A stretch of DNA of 64,000 bases from Bryobacteraceae bacterium (GTDB lineage Bacteria; Acidobacteriota; Terriglobia; Bryobacterales; Bryobacteraceae), in contig JAHCHE010000001.1 in NCBI GenBank assembly GCA_026129905.1, positions 62,001 through 126,000 on the forward strand. The letters are read 5' to 3'. Each line of letters begins with the position of its first letter. Position 1 is the stretch's first letter. The notes beneath the pieces are model-generated. The model was given only the letters and a program-made list of their open reading frames with translations. It was not told the DNA's origin and did not search any database. The position numbers were made by a program, and so were the translations under genes. Below, piece after piece: positions 17,389-26,724 of this stretch.

Positions 17389-19707
17389 CTACCTTTCGTC
17401 TTGGGGTGACATGCCTTCAAGCATGAGCTGTTCCATCTGCGCCAACCGTTTCTCCAACCTGCGGATCTGTTGTTGGGCTTCGGCGAGTTCAGCTGCGGTC
17501 TTATCTTTGAGAGCCATATTGCGCACTGCGGTCACTATTAACTGATCAGCAGCGGCGGCGCGATCGCCTGTCGCCACTTGCTTTCGGAGGGTTGGCGCGC
17601 TGACATCCCGGCGGTAAGCTTCGGCGCTGATGACCTTATCGAGCTCGTGTTCGAGGGTACAGCGCCTGGCCCAGGGTAAGTCGAACTCGCCCGTCGCCTT
17701 GATGATCCGCAAGGCGAAGCGTTCGACATCGGTGAGGTGACCAGTTTGCCCGAAATTGAAGAGCGCCTGGCGCATGCTGCCTGCGCCAAGCTCCACGTTG
17801 GGGACTAGGGACAACAAGTAGGACAATGCTCGCAACGAAATCACCGCGTCGGGTTCGCCGAGCTCGCGTCGGAACTTGCGGTCAGCACGGCGGAGGCGGG
17901 TGGAGGAGGAGAGCAGAACGATGCTGCTGGAGGAGGCAGCCCCCTTGGCTGCGGTCCGGGCGTGGGCGATTGAGGAGAGAATCTGGCCGTCGCGGCCGGG
18001 CTTACCAATGTCGGTAGTGTAGTGCTGAGTCTCGATCTCGCCAGGGGTCTGCACCAGCGTCTGGAGGTACTTAGATATCGTCTTCGCCAGCTCGGGATCA
18101 TGCGCGGACGGCAGCAGTTGGACCATCAGCTCGTCTTGGAGGATGCGCAAGATCTTGGTGTAGTCCCGGGCGGTCGCTCCGGCAAACTGCTGCCGGTAGA
18201 CGGGCCATTTCCGTGGCTCACGCGACAGGACGTGGAAGGCACGGACGAAGGCGTTATCGGTATAGCGACAGATGTCCTGTACCGACAGCTTCCCCATGAG
18301 ATAGCTAGTCTGGCTGAAGTGACGGTCACTAATGTGGGCGTGGTAGGCGACTTCCTCCAGCACGAACTGGGAGGCGAGTACTCTTCCTCCGGCCGAGCGG
18401 AAGCGCCCCAGAACCTCACGAATCGCGCGATGGTCGGGTTCGCCTTCACATAGGCAGGTCAGGACGATATCGGAATCGAGGACAAGCTGATAGCGGCGCA
18501 AAGTGGCGCGAATCTCGGCGGCCGACGTGGTCTCCAACCCGAGAGCGCACAGCGCGATGAAGCGTTCGCAGACCCGGCTCAGCCAGTCGAAGGCCGGCCC
18601 TGATCTTTCGGTGAACATGTCGCGCACGGCCTGTTCGTACTCCGCGGACATTTCCGGGATTGCGAAGATCTTCCCGATCCGAGCGGCCCCTTGCTCGATG
18701 AGTTTCTCCAGGTCGGAACCATCTTCTCCGGCGCCTCCGGCGACCAGGCTGTTGATCGCGGAAATGATGGCGATGCCGTTGGAATAGAAGAGTTCGCTCA
18801 AGAAGTCAGTGAGGGTGGACCAGACTATCTCGAACCGCTCGTCAGCTAGTGCGCGGCCGGTCAATTCTTCGAGCGAGGCTCTAACGACCGTCCGGCCAGC
18901 CAAAAGGCTCTGGGCCGCCTCGGCAGGGATCGACTCGGCCTCCCGGATGCCGGACGAAGTGATAGTCCAGGCGCCGCCCTTCTGAGTGGCCAGACCGGCC
19001 TCCCCCAGGTCTGCCAACACCGAGCCTATGTATTGCAGGTTGAGAATCCTGGGGAGACCCAGGTCTGAAGAGAGCTGCGCGGCTATGGCGACCTCGTTAA
19101 GTGAGACGCCGCCGGTACGGAGAGCTTCCAGTACGGCTCGCCGCGACACGGCTTTGCGCAAGGACACGGCGTCTTCGGAGCCGAATGCAATCAAGGCCAG
19201 CCGGAGGCCCTTGGTCTCGGTGCGTTCACAGCCCTCCTGGAAAGCCAGGAGGTTGGCGCGGATGGTGGCCAATTCGGCCGCATAGTGCTTTTGGAGGATA
19301 TCGGGATGGTTCTCGGCGAGACTGGCCAGTTGCTGGCGGCCCAGAACGGTCACGCTGGCGCGGCCAAGCGTGCCCTTGATGTCAGCCCGAATGCGGTCTA
19401 GGCGCTTCTCGCTGATGTCTTGCGATGAGCAGTAAACTAGGCGGTCCGGATCGGTGGTCGCCTTGATCCTGCTCAGATCGAGCAACACCTTGGCATCGAG
19501 GCCGTCGTTGAGGGTCGCGCAAACCACAGCCGCGTGTGATCCGCGGGCCGGGCCTACGGAAACGCCGTCCCTTCCTTGGTCCCAGCTTAACGAGGTCGGG
19601 ACAAAAGGCATGGACTCCAGCCGCTCACACAGGTTAAGGCAGAACTTCTCGAAGCGGATGTAGTTCTTTTCATCGGCGATGATAATTTCCGAAAAGCCTG
19701 CAACCAT
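17389..19707 (-). CDS. Large protein with nuclease-like N-terminus and PIN-like domain
   Basis: A 772-residue protein from ATG 19707 (a TTG two codons earlier is possible). I do not recognise the full-length family. Residues about 5-140 have a restriction-endonuclease-like look: a helix, SWDQGRDGVSV, then AAVVCATLNDG and KVLLDLSRIK strands, as in Mrr-like domains. Residues about 180-270 resemble a winged helix. Near residue 410, LVLDSDIVLTCLCEGEPDHRAI starts a PIN-like domain whose C-terminal part is DGQILSSIAHARTAAKG … VLLSSSTRLRRAD; the last acidic PIN residue appears replaced. The C-terminus is coiled coil. It is a lone gene on its strand, flanked by a recombinase and decayed genes. A defence nuclease is a reasonable guess and no more than that. 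Confidence 0.55.
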   Translation of the reverse strand: MVAGFSEIIIADEKNYIRFEKFCLNLCERLESMPFVPTSLSWDQGRDGVSVGPARGSHAAVVCATLNDGLDAKVLLDLSRIKATTDPDRLVYCSSQDISEKRLDRIRADIKGTLGRASVTVLGRQQLASLAENHPDILQKHYAAELATIRANLLAFQEGCERTETKGLRLALIAFGSEDAVSLRKAVSRRAVLEALRTGGVSLNEVAIAAQLSSDLGLPRILNLQYIGSVLADLGEAGLATQKGGAWTITSSGIREAESIPAEAAQSLLAGRTVVRASLEELTGRALADERFEIVWSTLTDFLSELFYSNGIAIISAINSLVAGGAGEDGSDLEKLIEQGAARIGKIFAIPEMSAEYEQAVRDMFTERSGPAFDWLSRVCERFIALCALGLETTSAAEIRATLRRYQLVLDSDIVLTCLCEGEPDHRAIREVLGRFRSAGGRVLASQFVLEEVAYHAHISDRHFSQTSYLMGKLSVQDICRYTDNAFVRAFHVLSREPRKWPVYRQQFAGATARDYTKILRILQDELMVQLLPSAHDPELAKTISKYLQTLVQTPGEIETQHYTTDIGKPGRDGQILSSIAHARTAAKGAASSSSIVLLSSSTRLRRADRKFRRELGEPDAVISLRALSYLLSLVPNVELGAGSMRQALFNFGQTGHLTDVERFALRIIKATGEFDLPWARRCTLEHELDKVISAEAYRRDVSAPTLRKQVATGDRAAAADQLIVTAVRNMALKDKTAAELAEAQQQIRRLEKRLAQMEQLMLEGMSPQDER

Positions 19708-19713
19708 GGTCAA

Positions 19714-20176
19714 TTCCGCACTCTACCCCAGCGCGCAGATTATCTGCAACTCCCAGGCGAAGCTATCGTAGACGCAGGTGATGCCCGCTCGACTTGCCGA
19801 GAACGCCCTCGGGGACGAGCCAGGGCGAGCCGGAACAGTAGCTCACCCAGGATGGCTTGATCTGCTTGCAGAAATTGTCTTCCGGCCGGGAGAAATACCC
19901 CGTGCTTATCTCGCGGTGCTTCTCGACGATCAGATCCCGGTATCGCGTATTAGGTTAGTTTCCATAGAGACTTTAAGGCTTAACTCGCATTAAAGTTAGC
20001 CCAACAACCAGCCTCTGCTGTCGATAAGCAACGATGGAAGAGATAGTTGTGAATGCGGTTCCTTTCATCGCAGTGATAACGGCTCTGGGGCTACTGCTTC
20101 TTCTGCTAACCAGACAAAGGCCATAGCTGCGCGTCAAAAAGTGAATGGCCGTTCAAGAAGGCGAAACTCGCAAGCG
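19714..20176. other. Intergenic stretch with possible decayed transposase sequence
   Basis: About 460 bases without a convincing gene. A 71-codon plus-strand frame (19778-19993) contains AHPGWLDLLAEIVF, vaguely like the 'HASWLNQVEIFFS' block of IS630-type transposases, but nothing around it supports an intact gene. The rest shows no clear signal. Confidence 0.3.
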
Positions 20177-20620
20177 TTACGAAGCGCCTGCAGCTCCTCG
20201 TGTCGCAAAGAGATCAATCTGACTGCTTAATGATCCGTCTGGCTTGAAATCCTCAGTCGAAACAACAGTCCACCTCCAGGATATAGGGATGAAGATGGAT
20301 CGAGATGTTAGAGAAACGCTTACCCCAAGTCGAACCGCAACGATTCTGGCGATTGACCTTCTGATGTTGAAAAGAGCATCCATGGGACAGATCACCAGGA
20401 AAGACGAAGCCGTCCATTGGAAGAGATGGTGAGTACTTGGTAGTCGTTGGGCCAAATGCGTATACGAGACCTCCTGTACTTGCCTTCCGACGTCCGACCC
20501 GTATCTAGCAACGATTGCGCTAAAGCTTTCGACGACCATGATAACAACAATTGCTGGTCTTCGCACCGCCAAGGCCTGCTTCGCCTCGGAGCATCCAGGG
20601 AGAATGATATTACCGCTCAT
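20177..20620 (-). CDS. Degenerate GGDEF-like protein
   Basis: A 147-residue product. The order of elements follows a diguanylate-cyclase domain: a VVIMVVESFSAIVARYGSDVG segment in place of 'IDLDxFKxINDxYGHxxGD', an amphipathic helix ending LAQRLPSTHHLFQW, then TASSF where GGDEF should be. The catalytic signature is therefore gone. Degenerate versions with W-S/T-x-x-F in this position occur, as I recall, in Solibacter-type Acidobacteriota. A c-di-GMP synthase activity is excluded; a binding or structural role, or a truncated relic, is possible. Confidence 0.45.
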   Translation of the reverse strand: MSGNIILPGCSEAKQALAVRRPAIVVIMVVESFSAIVARYGSDVGRQVQEVSYTHLAQRLPSTHHLFQWTASSFLVICPMDALFNIRRSIARIVAVRLGVSVSLTSRSIFIPISWRWTVVSTEDFKPDGSLSSQIDLFATRGAAGAS

Positions 20621-20725
20621 TTCAACCGCTACAGGCCATATCGGTAAAATTTGTAGGATTGTTAGCGTGATCTGCCGATACGAATGTTAAGAGGCGCAGG
20701 ATCTGCGCAGGATGGAGTAGTTGTG

Positions 20726-21031
20726 ATGAGTATAGACAGGGTTCAGAGCATATACCAGCCTATATGGGACGGCCGTTGGCCTGATCAGATGACTCAACTG
20801 ACTGAGGCTGTGCAGGCCTTAAACGATGCTGGAACGTTTGGCGAAACCCTCCAGCTAGTACTCCTTGTCGATCAAGGAACAGGCCGTGTAGTGGCCCAGA
20901 TTGTGGACCGGATAACCGGCGAACTTGTACGGCAGATCCCCTCCGAATGCATCCTCCGAATTGCGCGGAGGCTCGCCGCTCTTCGCACAAGAATTATGAA
21001 GCGCGATATGAAGCGCGATAAGACTTTGTAG
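20726..21031 (+). CDS. FlaG-like protein
   Basis: ATG 20726 is preferred over the frame's first ATG at 20684 because GGATGGAG lies about ten bases before it. The 101-residue product starts MSIDRVQSIYQPIW and contains LVDQGTGRVVAQIVDRITGELVRQIPSECILRIARRL. This is the FlaG core ('…tgevVrqIPpeeil'). FlaG proteins modulate flagellar filament length near fliD. No other flagellar gene is near, so this is a stranded copy in the island next to the degenerate GGDEF gene. The C-terminus has an odd duplicated MKRD. Confidence 0.6.
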   Translation: MSIDRVQSIYQPIWDGRWPDQMTQLTEAVQALNDAGTFGETLQLVLLVDQGTGRVVAQIVDRITGELVRQIPSECILRIARRLAALRTRIMKRDMKRDKTL

Positions 21032-21833
21032 TGTCGCGGCTCTTCCGTGTCCTGAATCAGAACAACTGGATGGAGTTTGTTCTGCAAGCTAAACCGTCAT
21101 GCAGCGAAAAATTCCTGGAAGCCGTGGTACACACCGCCCGACCACCCATCCACTCCCGGTCCAAGCAATTGACATTAGAGAGCAAAGTCGGCCGTTCGCA
21201 GCCGCACCGTTTTGTGCACAGGAAGCGATATCATTCTGGCGGCTCTAGGGCTCGGCGCAAGAGTCAGGTATTGAGGAGAACACTGATTTTCAAATCAGAA
21301 AATCTGAGCACTCGACCGCGGAATCGAGGAGGAAGAGGAACGTGGGAACGTGATGCTTGCTGTTGCCGGTCGCGGCATCACTTGACCTCAATACGCTCTC
21401 GTGCCAGCGGAGGACTATCCGAGCGTGCGGAAGCCACCTGCTCAAATCCAGGCTTCCTTGAAGGAGAACGGTCGGTAGTTACCGACGCTTCGATCCGCCG
21501 GTACGATCCGTCCGAGTACCGTTGAAAGCTCTGCCAAACCACCGGCTCCGATTTTGTAAGGACGATGAGAGCTGCCCAATTGGAACTCCCATCGCCTTTT
21601 ATAATGCTCTGAAGCGCCGTCCTCGGCGCGTATTCCTCAGTTGGACAAAAGGATAACGGTGGTGGCCAGGAATTATCCGAAAGGATAAGCCCGTGTGCTG
21701 TCGGTAGCGCGCCTTCATCAGGCTTCACCTAATGAATTCAATATCTTAGGAGATCCTCCTTTCCTTGTAGAAGTGTGGCGCCGAAAGTGCCAGGGTGAAT
21801 CTAAGCCTAAAGCACCAATACGGGAGGAAAGGC
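21032..21833. other. Gene-poor 800-base stretch
   Basis: No protein is supportable. A 116-codon minus-strand frame (21378-21728) has unconvincing composition. A short hairpin (21283-21298, CTGATT/AATCAG) is present without a T-run. The stretch may be the decayed edge of an older insertion. Confidence 0.3.
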
Positions 21834-22850
21834 ATGCTCCATTTCTTGGCGTCTGTCGCCGTCTTGTTGGGTCTATCGGCAAGCCTGATCTCCGGGCAGA
21901 GCTCGGAGTGCGTTGAGGCCCAGAAGAAGCTGGATCGCATCCGGGCCTTCGCCTTTGCGGACGGCTCAAGTTGGGCGGATGTGCACCAGTTGTTCGGCCA
22001 GCCGACTTCAATCTCGCAAGGGTCGCAAGCCTCCGTTCTACGCTATGAACTCGGTGATTGCCGGATTTCGTTGCACATCAGGGCTGATGGCAGGGTTGGC
22101 TGGAAGTTGTTCGAGTTCTCGACCGAAAGACCACCTCAACCCCAACCCAAACGATTAACGCCGTCCATCGCGGCTTCTGGAGCGGACCTTCTTCGAGCCA
22201 AGGACGAGGTGATCCAATCGCTCCAAGCGAAAGTCTTTGAACTTGAAGCCAGAATCGTTCGTCTGGAGAAATCCTCCGGTGAGTCGACTTCAGGCCCGCT
22301 GGAGAAAGACCAAGCTTCTGATTTACGGCGAGGCAAGGTCGAGGCCGCGAACGCCGTCCTCGCGGAGAAACCGGCTGCCACTTCGTCTCCTGCTGTCACC
22401 GTCTTCGGCAACAATGATGCTGTCCCGAGACCGGCCACTGCGCCCAACCGATCAGCTAACCAACTGGCGATAGAGCAGCATTCAGACCAACTTCAACGCT
22501 ACCCCTCAGATCGGGATGCTTTGTGGCGTAGGGGTGAGGCGTATATTGGTGCGGGAGAACTTCAGAAGGCGCTTGCTGATTTTGAGGCTGCCGCCAAAAT
22601 ACCTGATCCGCTGCCGGCCAACGCTCCGTCTGTGCACGAATCGGCCGCAGCCCCGGCAACGAGCACACAGATAGGTCCGATTCCGGAAACTCCGGCAACG
22701 CCGCCTGGCTGTACTTCAAGCGGGAGCTGTTACGGGGACATCAGCCCGGCCACAGGACGCCCGAAGACCGTCCATGTGGATGGCTACTACCGCAAGGACG
22801 GCACGTACGTCCGGCCGCATTACCGCAGCACTCCCCGCCGCCGACGCTAG
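21834..22850 (+). CDS. Secreted protein with coiled coil and TPR-like segment
   Basis: ATG 21834 has a strong GGAGGAAA site, so the upstream GTG frame at 21795 is not used. The 338-residue product has a signal peptide (MLHFLASVAVLLGLSASLISGQ), a globular part with paired cysteines (SSECVEAQ … GDCRISLHI), and a coiled-coil stretch (LLRAKDEVIQSLQAKVFELEARIVRLEK). A TPR-like unit (DALWRRGEAYIGAGELQKALADFEAAAK) and a proline-rich linker follow. It ends with VHVDGYYRKDGTYVRPHYRS, a tail motif seen on varied exported proteins. It is convergent with the thermonuclease gene, 13 bases apart. The function is unknown. Confidence 0.65.
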   Translation: MLHFLASVAVLLGLSASLISGQSSECVEAQKKLDRIRAFAFADGSSWADVHQLFGQPTSISQGSQASVLRYELGDCRISLHIRADGRVGWKLFEFSTERPPQPQPKRLTPSIAASGADLLRAKDEVIQSLQAKVFELEARIVRLEKSSGESTSGPLEKDQASDLRRGKVEAANAVLAEKPAATSSPAVTVFGNNDAVPRPATAPNRSANQLAIEQHSDQLQRYPSDRDALWRRGEAYIGAGELQKALADFEAAAKIPDPLPANAPSVHESAAAPATSTQIGPIPETPATPPGCTSSGSCYGDISPATGRPKTVHVDGYYRKDGTYVRPHYRSTPRRRR

Positions 22851-22863
22851 GCCGGGCGAACTC

Positions 22864-23484
22864 TCACCTCTCCGACCTGCGCTCCGATCGCTTACGTTCG
22901 GCTGCGGTTCGGCTACCCCGGTGGTGCGAGTTCTTAGTCCGGCGTGTTGTTTTGGGGTTGGACGAAGCCTGGTGAAAGTTCTTTCGCCAATCCCACGGCG
23001 CCTCCGGAGCCGGATCCGCCCAAAGGCCGCGACGTTCCTGGCGAGCTTCCGCTTCAAGCTCCTGGAGCTTCCGATCGTCCGGGGCGTATCTCTGGTACCA
23101 GCGGGCGAGGCCGGCCCGAATCAGCTCCTGATTCAGAGACCGTTCGTCGGGAAGTACCACTTCAGCAACCGTTCTGCCGTAGGAGTCCGTGGATATCGGC
23201 TCCACCCGGACTACCTTGCCGAAGGCAAGATCGTTCGCATGCGCCGTTGCCTCTGCTCCGAACGCCTGGCCGCTCTCCGGGGCGTCGGTCCCATAGAGTC
23301 GGACCCGCACAACCGAATCGCCCTTCAGGATGTCGAACGTGTCCCCGTCAACCACGTTCACCACTTTTCCATTCCAGTCCGGTTGGGCAAAGAGCGGAAG
23401 GGTGGCGAACGGGAGGCAAAAGACTACTGCCGCAAAGCCCGACGACTGCCGGCAAACGAGAAGACGGTTCATGATCTTATTCAT
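22864..23484 (-). CDS. Exported thermonuclease (SNase family)
   Basis: A 206-residue protein with an N-terminal signal or anchor (about 15-33) and an SNase domain: VVNVVDGDTFDI (Asp46/Asp48), VRLYGTDAPE (Arg62, Asp67, Glu70) and DSYGRTVAEV with the second catalytic Arg. The tail is basic (KNSHHRGSRTAAERKRSERRSER). It cleaves DNA and RNA in the periplasm or outside the cell with Ca2+. Placement in mobile DNA is common for this family. Confidence 0.88.
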   Translation of the reverse strand: MNKIMNRLLVCRQSSGFAAVVFCLPFATLPLFAQPDWNGKVVNVVDGDTFDILKGDSVVRVRLYGTDAPESGQAFGAEATAHANDLAFGKVVRVEPISTDSYGRTVAEVVLPDERSLNQELIRAGLARWYQRYAPDDRKLQELEAEARQERRGLWADPAPEAPWDWRKNFHQASSNPKTTRRTKNSHHRGSRTAAERKRSERRSER

Positions 23485-23751
23485 AGTCCAAGGAAGACGC
23501 GGATGTTCTCAACATCCTTTCCGGGAGACCCGGATCATCGCAGATATTCCGTGTGGACCATCAGTACCGAACAGCACAGCGTCAACTTCGACCTGGAGAA
23601 CCCGATGACGGACCATCCTGTCGCCGTCTCCCCAGTGTCTGTCTCCGGCCAACACCTACCTTGCGGTACCGGCGCCACAACACGCCTCACAAAAACACCA
23701 TCTGACACTTGTCTTCACCTGTCATTTGGAGTAGCATTACCTTAGAGAAAA

Positions 23752-24396
23752 ATGCCCTTAACCCCTAAAGCTCCGACGATCACCGTGCTTCGAGCCAGAT
23801 CAATCCGGAAAACGTTATCCCCTTTACCACCTCTTCTCCTGTTGTTAATATTTGGACAGGTTCAGGCCCACGCCAACCCGATTACGTTCGAATCGCTCTC
23901 GGACGGCGATCTGGTTACGACGCAAGTTCCAGGCCTCACGTTCTCCAACACCATCGCCCTCACGGCCGGCATTTCCCTCAACGAGTTTGACTTCCCGCCG
24001 CACTCTGGAAAAAACGTGGTTTCCGACGAAGGCGGACCGATTAGTATCCTCTTTGACACACCGGTTTCGTCCTTCTCCGCGTACTTCACGTACCTGGTGC
24101 CCCTGTCGCTTGAGGCCTTCGACTTGACCGGCTCCTCGGTTGACCTAGCAACGTCTCTCTTCTCCCAGAACGACAGATCGACGGGCGACCCCGGAAGCAG
24201 CCCGAACGAACTTCTGAGGGTTGTCTTCGCCGGGGGAATTTCGAGGGTCGTGATCACCGGATTCTCGGACGGCGGCTCGTTTGTGATGGATGACGTGAAC
24301 GCCGGCGAAATACCCGAGCCCTCAACCGGTCTCCTGCTCCTAACCGGAGCTGCGGGAATCCTTCTCCGGAGATCGAACAAAAAACGAAACACATGA
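23752..24396 (+). CDS. PEP-CTERM sorting-domain protein
   Basis: A 214-residue protein. After a long N-terminal signal region ending near QAHANP, a beta-rich domain (ITFESLSDGDLVTTQVPGL … FVMDDVNAGE) leads to the PEP-CTERM tail: IPEPSTGLLLLTGAAGILL then RRSNKK. Exosortase recognises such tails and the proteins are tied to exopolysaccharide. The beta domain resembles those of other PEP-CTERM surface proteins. Its stop overlaps the next start (ATGA, 24393-24396), so the two are coupled. Confidence 0.85.
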   Translation: MPLTPKAPTITVLRARSIRKTLSPLPPLLLLLIFGQVQAHANPITFESLSDGDLVTTQVPGLTFSNTIALTAGISLNEFDFPPHSGKNVVSDEGGPISILFDTPVSSFSAYFTYLVPLSLEAFDLTGSSVDLATSLFSQNDRSTGDPGSSPNELLRVVFAGGISRVVITGFSDGGSFVMDDVNAGEIPEPSTGLLLLTGAAGILLRRSNKKRNT

Positions 24397-25283
24397 GCTT
24401 TTCAATGCGCAAAATATTCATAGCTCTCGCCGTCATTCTTGCCCTCGCCGGAGCCGGGGGCACGGTGTGGTGGCTGCGGGCGGCAGACAACACTTCATCC
24501 CTCGTCCGTCAGGCCACCACCTCCGATCCCTCGTTCTTTGCAGCTAAAGCACCTCCGACCATCCCGGCACCTACGGCAACACCTCAAATCATCACCATCG
24601 GCACCTCCACCCAGGTGCTCTTCACCGTGTACATTCCCGATCCGACTCTCAATCCGTCAAGCGTGAATCTCCTCCGTGTCAATGCGAACGGCAGCAGCAC
24701 GATTGTGGCCAACATGCTCGACAACGGCAAAAATGGCGACAAGAAGCCGGGAGACAAGATCTTCACGACCAGGTTGACCCTCAGGGAAGCGAAAGCCGGA
24801 GAACTGAAGTTCCAGGCGTCAGCGGCGTTTAAAGGAGTGTTGAGACGAGCCCTATCACCGCTGGCCGTTCTTGCAGTCTGGAACTCTACAACCACTTCGC
24901 CTGGTGTAACTGTAAATTATCCGGCGGGATGGATCTCCATCAGCGAAAACAACGGTGTGCTTGCCTTAACGCCACAGACCTCATCACCAAGTGAAAACAG
25001 TGAATACCCTGGAGATATCCTGATCTTTTTTGATCCTAATCCGCTCAATCTCTCCACTAGCGTCTTCTATCATGACTTCCGAGGTGGTTACCTATACAGT
25101 GATTCTCCGACCATAATCCCGGTTCAGGTCTCTGGTCGTCACGGATTAAGGTTTACGCCTTCCACCGGCCTCGTTGGCGGCGATGTGGTTGTCTTGCCCG
25201 CTAAAGGATTCTTTCTTCGAGTGGAAGAGAGAGGAAGCTCCGCCACATTCGACACAATACTATCGATGCTGTTGCTTTATTAA
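24393..25283 (+). CDS. Membrane-anchored choice-of-anchor X domain protein
   Basis: A 296-residue protein. One N-terminal membrane segment (IFIALAVILALAGAGGTVWWL) is followed by a Ser/Thr/Pro-rich linker. A choice-of-anchor X type beta domain (TQVLFTVYIPDP … NMLDNGKNGDKKPGDKIFTTRLTL) occupies about 70-150. The second half (about 165-296) is a separate globular domain with PAGWISISENNGVLAL, which I do not recognise. It probably faces the periplasm or cell surface and is coupled to the PEP-CTERM gene upstream. Confidence 0.65.
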   Translation: MSFSMRKIFIALAVILALAGAGGTVWWLRAADNTSSLVRQATTSDPSFFAAKAPPTIPAPTATPQIITIGTSTQVLFTVYIPDPTLNPSSVNLLRVNANGSSTIVANMLDNGKNGDKKPGDKIFTTRLTLREAKAGELKFQASAAFKGVLRRALSPLAVLAVWNSTTTSPGVTVNYPAGWISISENNGVLALTPQTSSPSENSEYPGDILIFFDPNPLNLSTSVFYHDFRGGYLYSDSPTIIPVQVSGRHGLRFTPSTGLVGGDVVVLPAKGFFLRVEERGSSATFDTILSMLLLY

Positions 25284-25295
25284 AAGGACTTCGCC

Positions 25296-26603
25296 TTGCA
25301 CAAACGATCTCATTATTGCACACTGTTTTGGTGTTTGTTCGCTGGATTGGGATCCATCACGTTAAGTGCTCAGTCTGTGGCCGATCACTTTCAATTTCCC
25401 CTTAACATTACGTGGGTCACCACTCAATCTTTTGATCAGTGGAATTCAGATTTTTGGGGTCTCCATTTGGCAGAGGACGTGGTTGTGCGCGTGCCGGCAG
25501 GAGGGAAGAAATCTGACACAGAGCTTCCGGTACACGCAGCCGGGAACGGTAGGGTTAAGCACGTCGGCTACCACAACGGCTATGGGTGGGTAGTTCTAAT
25601 TGAACACATACTTCCTGGGGCAGATCCAGTTGGGCCGACGGTGACTACTCTCTATGCGCACCTTCGGCTGGCTAATCTCATATCGAATAACGTCGATGTA
25701 AATATGGGAGATATCATAGGTCATCTTTCGTCTGATCAAAATGAAAATGGTGGATATCCGTTCACTCACATTCATTTTGGGATTAGAAAAGGGCCAGTTC
25801 TCACGAACAGTACGTGCCATCCTATTACAAAGTGGTGGTCATACGCGGGATATTCTGCGCTATTTGAAAAGTGCAATATCAAAAGCACTCTCGTTAAGGT
25901 TGGCCCGACCGACACCGAATGGGCATCATACCAGCCCATCCACACAGCCGTTGTTGGAGAATGGTTGCGGCCATCAACTTTTGTTAACGATCGTATCACG
26001 GCACTGCCGGGAGTGACTACGTTCAACTTTACGGGCACTGTAACCATAGTCACCGATCCAAATGGCACCTTGGGAAGTTTAGTGGCTGTGGGCGCTCCTG
26101 TCGCCGGGACATTCAGCTATGAAATGAACGCAGTTGATTCACTGTCGGCAGATCCCGTTCATGGACGATACACTTACACGTCGGGACAGACAAATGTGTC
26201 TGTGGTTGTAACGACGCAGAATGGGCAGAAACGCGTAGCGAGCGCGTTCCCGGTTGGCCGGCCGTTGGAGATTAATATTACGAACGATGGCCTCAGTGGC
26301 TCCGGCACCCCAATTGACTCGTTTAGTGTGTGGGGTTTTGGCACACAGTCAACGTGGGAACTACCAATCCCATCGGGTTCAACACCAATAGTGTATATAC
26401 TCGTTGGCCTAATAGATGCATTGCCCCCACTCATGTTATTGGCAAGCGATACCCTTCCTGTGACACTCGATTTATCGCGAGCGCAGGATGGTTATTTATC
26501 GCCTAGTTTTACAGGTAATAGCGGGATTGTGGCGTTCGGCGGCGGAGCAGGTGGGGGTTTCTATTCGATTGATTTCAGACTAACAAGCCTCACGCGCCAA
26601 TAA
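25296..26603 (+). CDS. Secreted M23 family metallopeptidase
   Basis: A 435-residue protein; the TTG start at 25296 has an AAAAGGA site. A signal peptide ends near LSAQS (25). The M23 (LytM) fold is shown by GLHLAEDVV (His57, Asp61), LYAHL (His122) and HIHFG (His158, His160), which supply the zinc and catalytic residues. The C-terminal 220 residues are beta-rich repeats of unknown role. M23 enzymes cleave peptidoglycan cross-bridges. The gene is visibly more AT-rich than the backbone half. It follows the choice-of-anchor X gene by 12 bases, probably in one operon. Confidence 0.75.
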   Translation: MHKRSHYCTLFWCLFAGLGSITLSAQSVADHFQFPLNITWVTTQSFDQWNSDFWGLHLAEDVVVRVPAGGKKSDTELPVHAAGNGRVKHVGYHNGYGWVVLIEHILPGADPVGPTVTTLYAHLRLANLISNNVDVNMGDIIGHLSSDQNENGGYPFTHIHFGIRKGPVLTNSTCHPITKWWSYAGYSALFEKCNIKSTLVKVGPTDTEWASYQPIHTAVVGEWLRPSTFVNDRITALPGVTTFNFTGTVTIVTDPNGTLGSLVAVGAPVAGTFSYEMNAVDSLSADPVHGRYTYTSGQTNVSVVVTTQNGQKRVASAFPVGRPLEINITNDGLSGSGTPIDSFSVWGFGTQSTWELPIPSGSTPIVYILVGLIDALPPLMLLASDTLPVTLDLSRAQDGYLSPSFTGNSGIVAFGGGAGGGFYSIDFRLTSLTRQ

Positions 26604-26690
26604 GGTTCGAGAGCGGTAGGCGACAGCCGAGTGCATCTCAGTGTTGCCTCGGATCCTAATATGGGAAAGAGAAGGAAGCGAAGTTTCAAG

Positions 26691-26715
26691 GAAAACCCCG
26701 CAGGGTGCTGCGGGG
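26691..26715 (-). terminator. Rho-independent terminator of the primase gene
   Basis: A perfect 8-bp stem, CCCCGCAG/CTGCGGGG with a four-base loop. On the minus strand it is followed by TTTTC, ten bases past the primase stop codon. Confidence 0.7.
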
Positions 26716-26724
26716 CATATAGCG

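Noticed and set aside
21283-21298. CTGATT TTCA AATCAG hairpin resembling a tRNA anticodon arm
   Set aside because: No acceptor, D or T arm can be drawn around it, and there is no T-loop consensus nearby.
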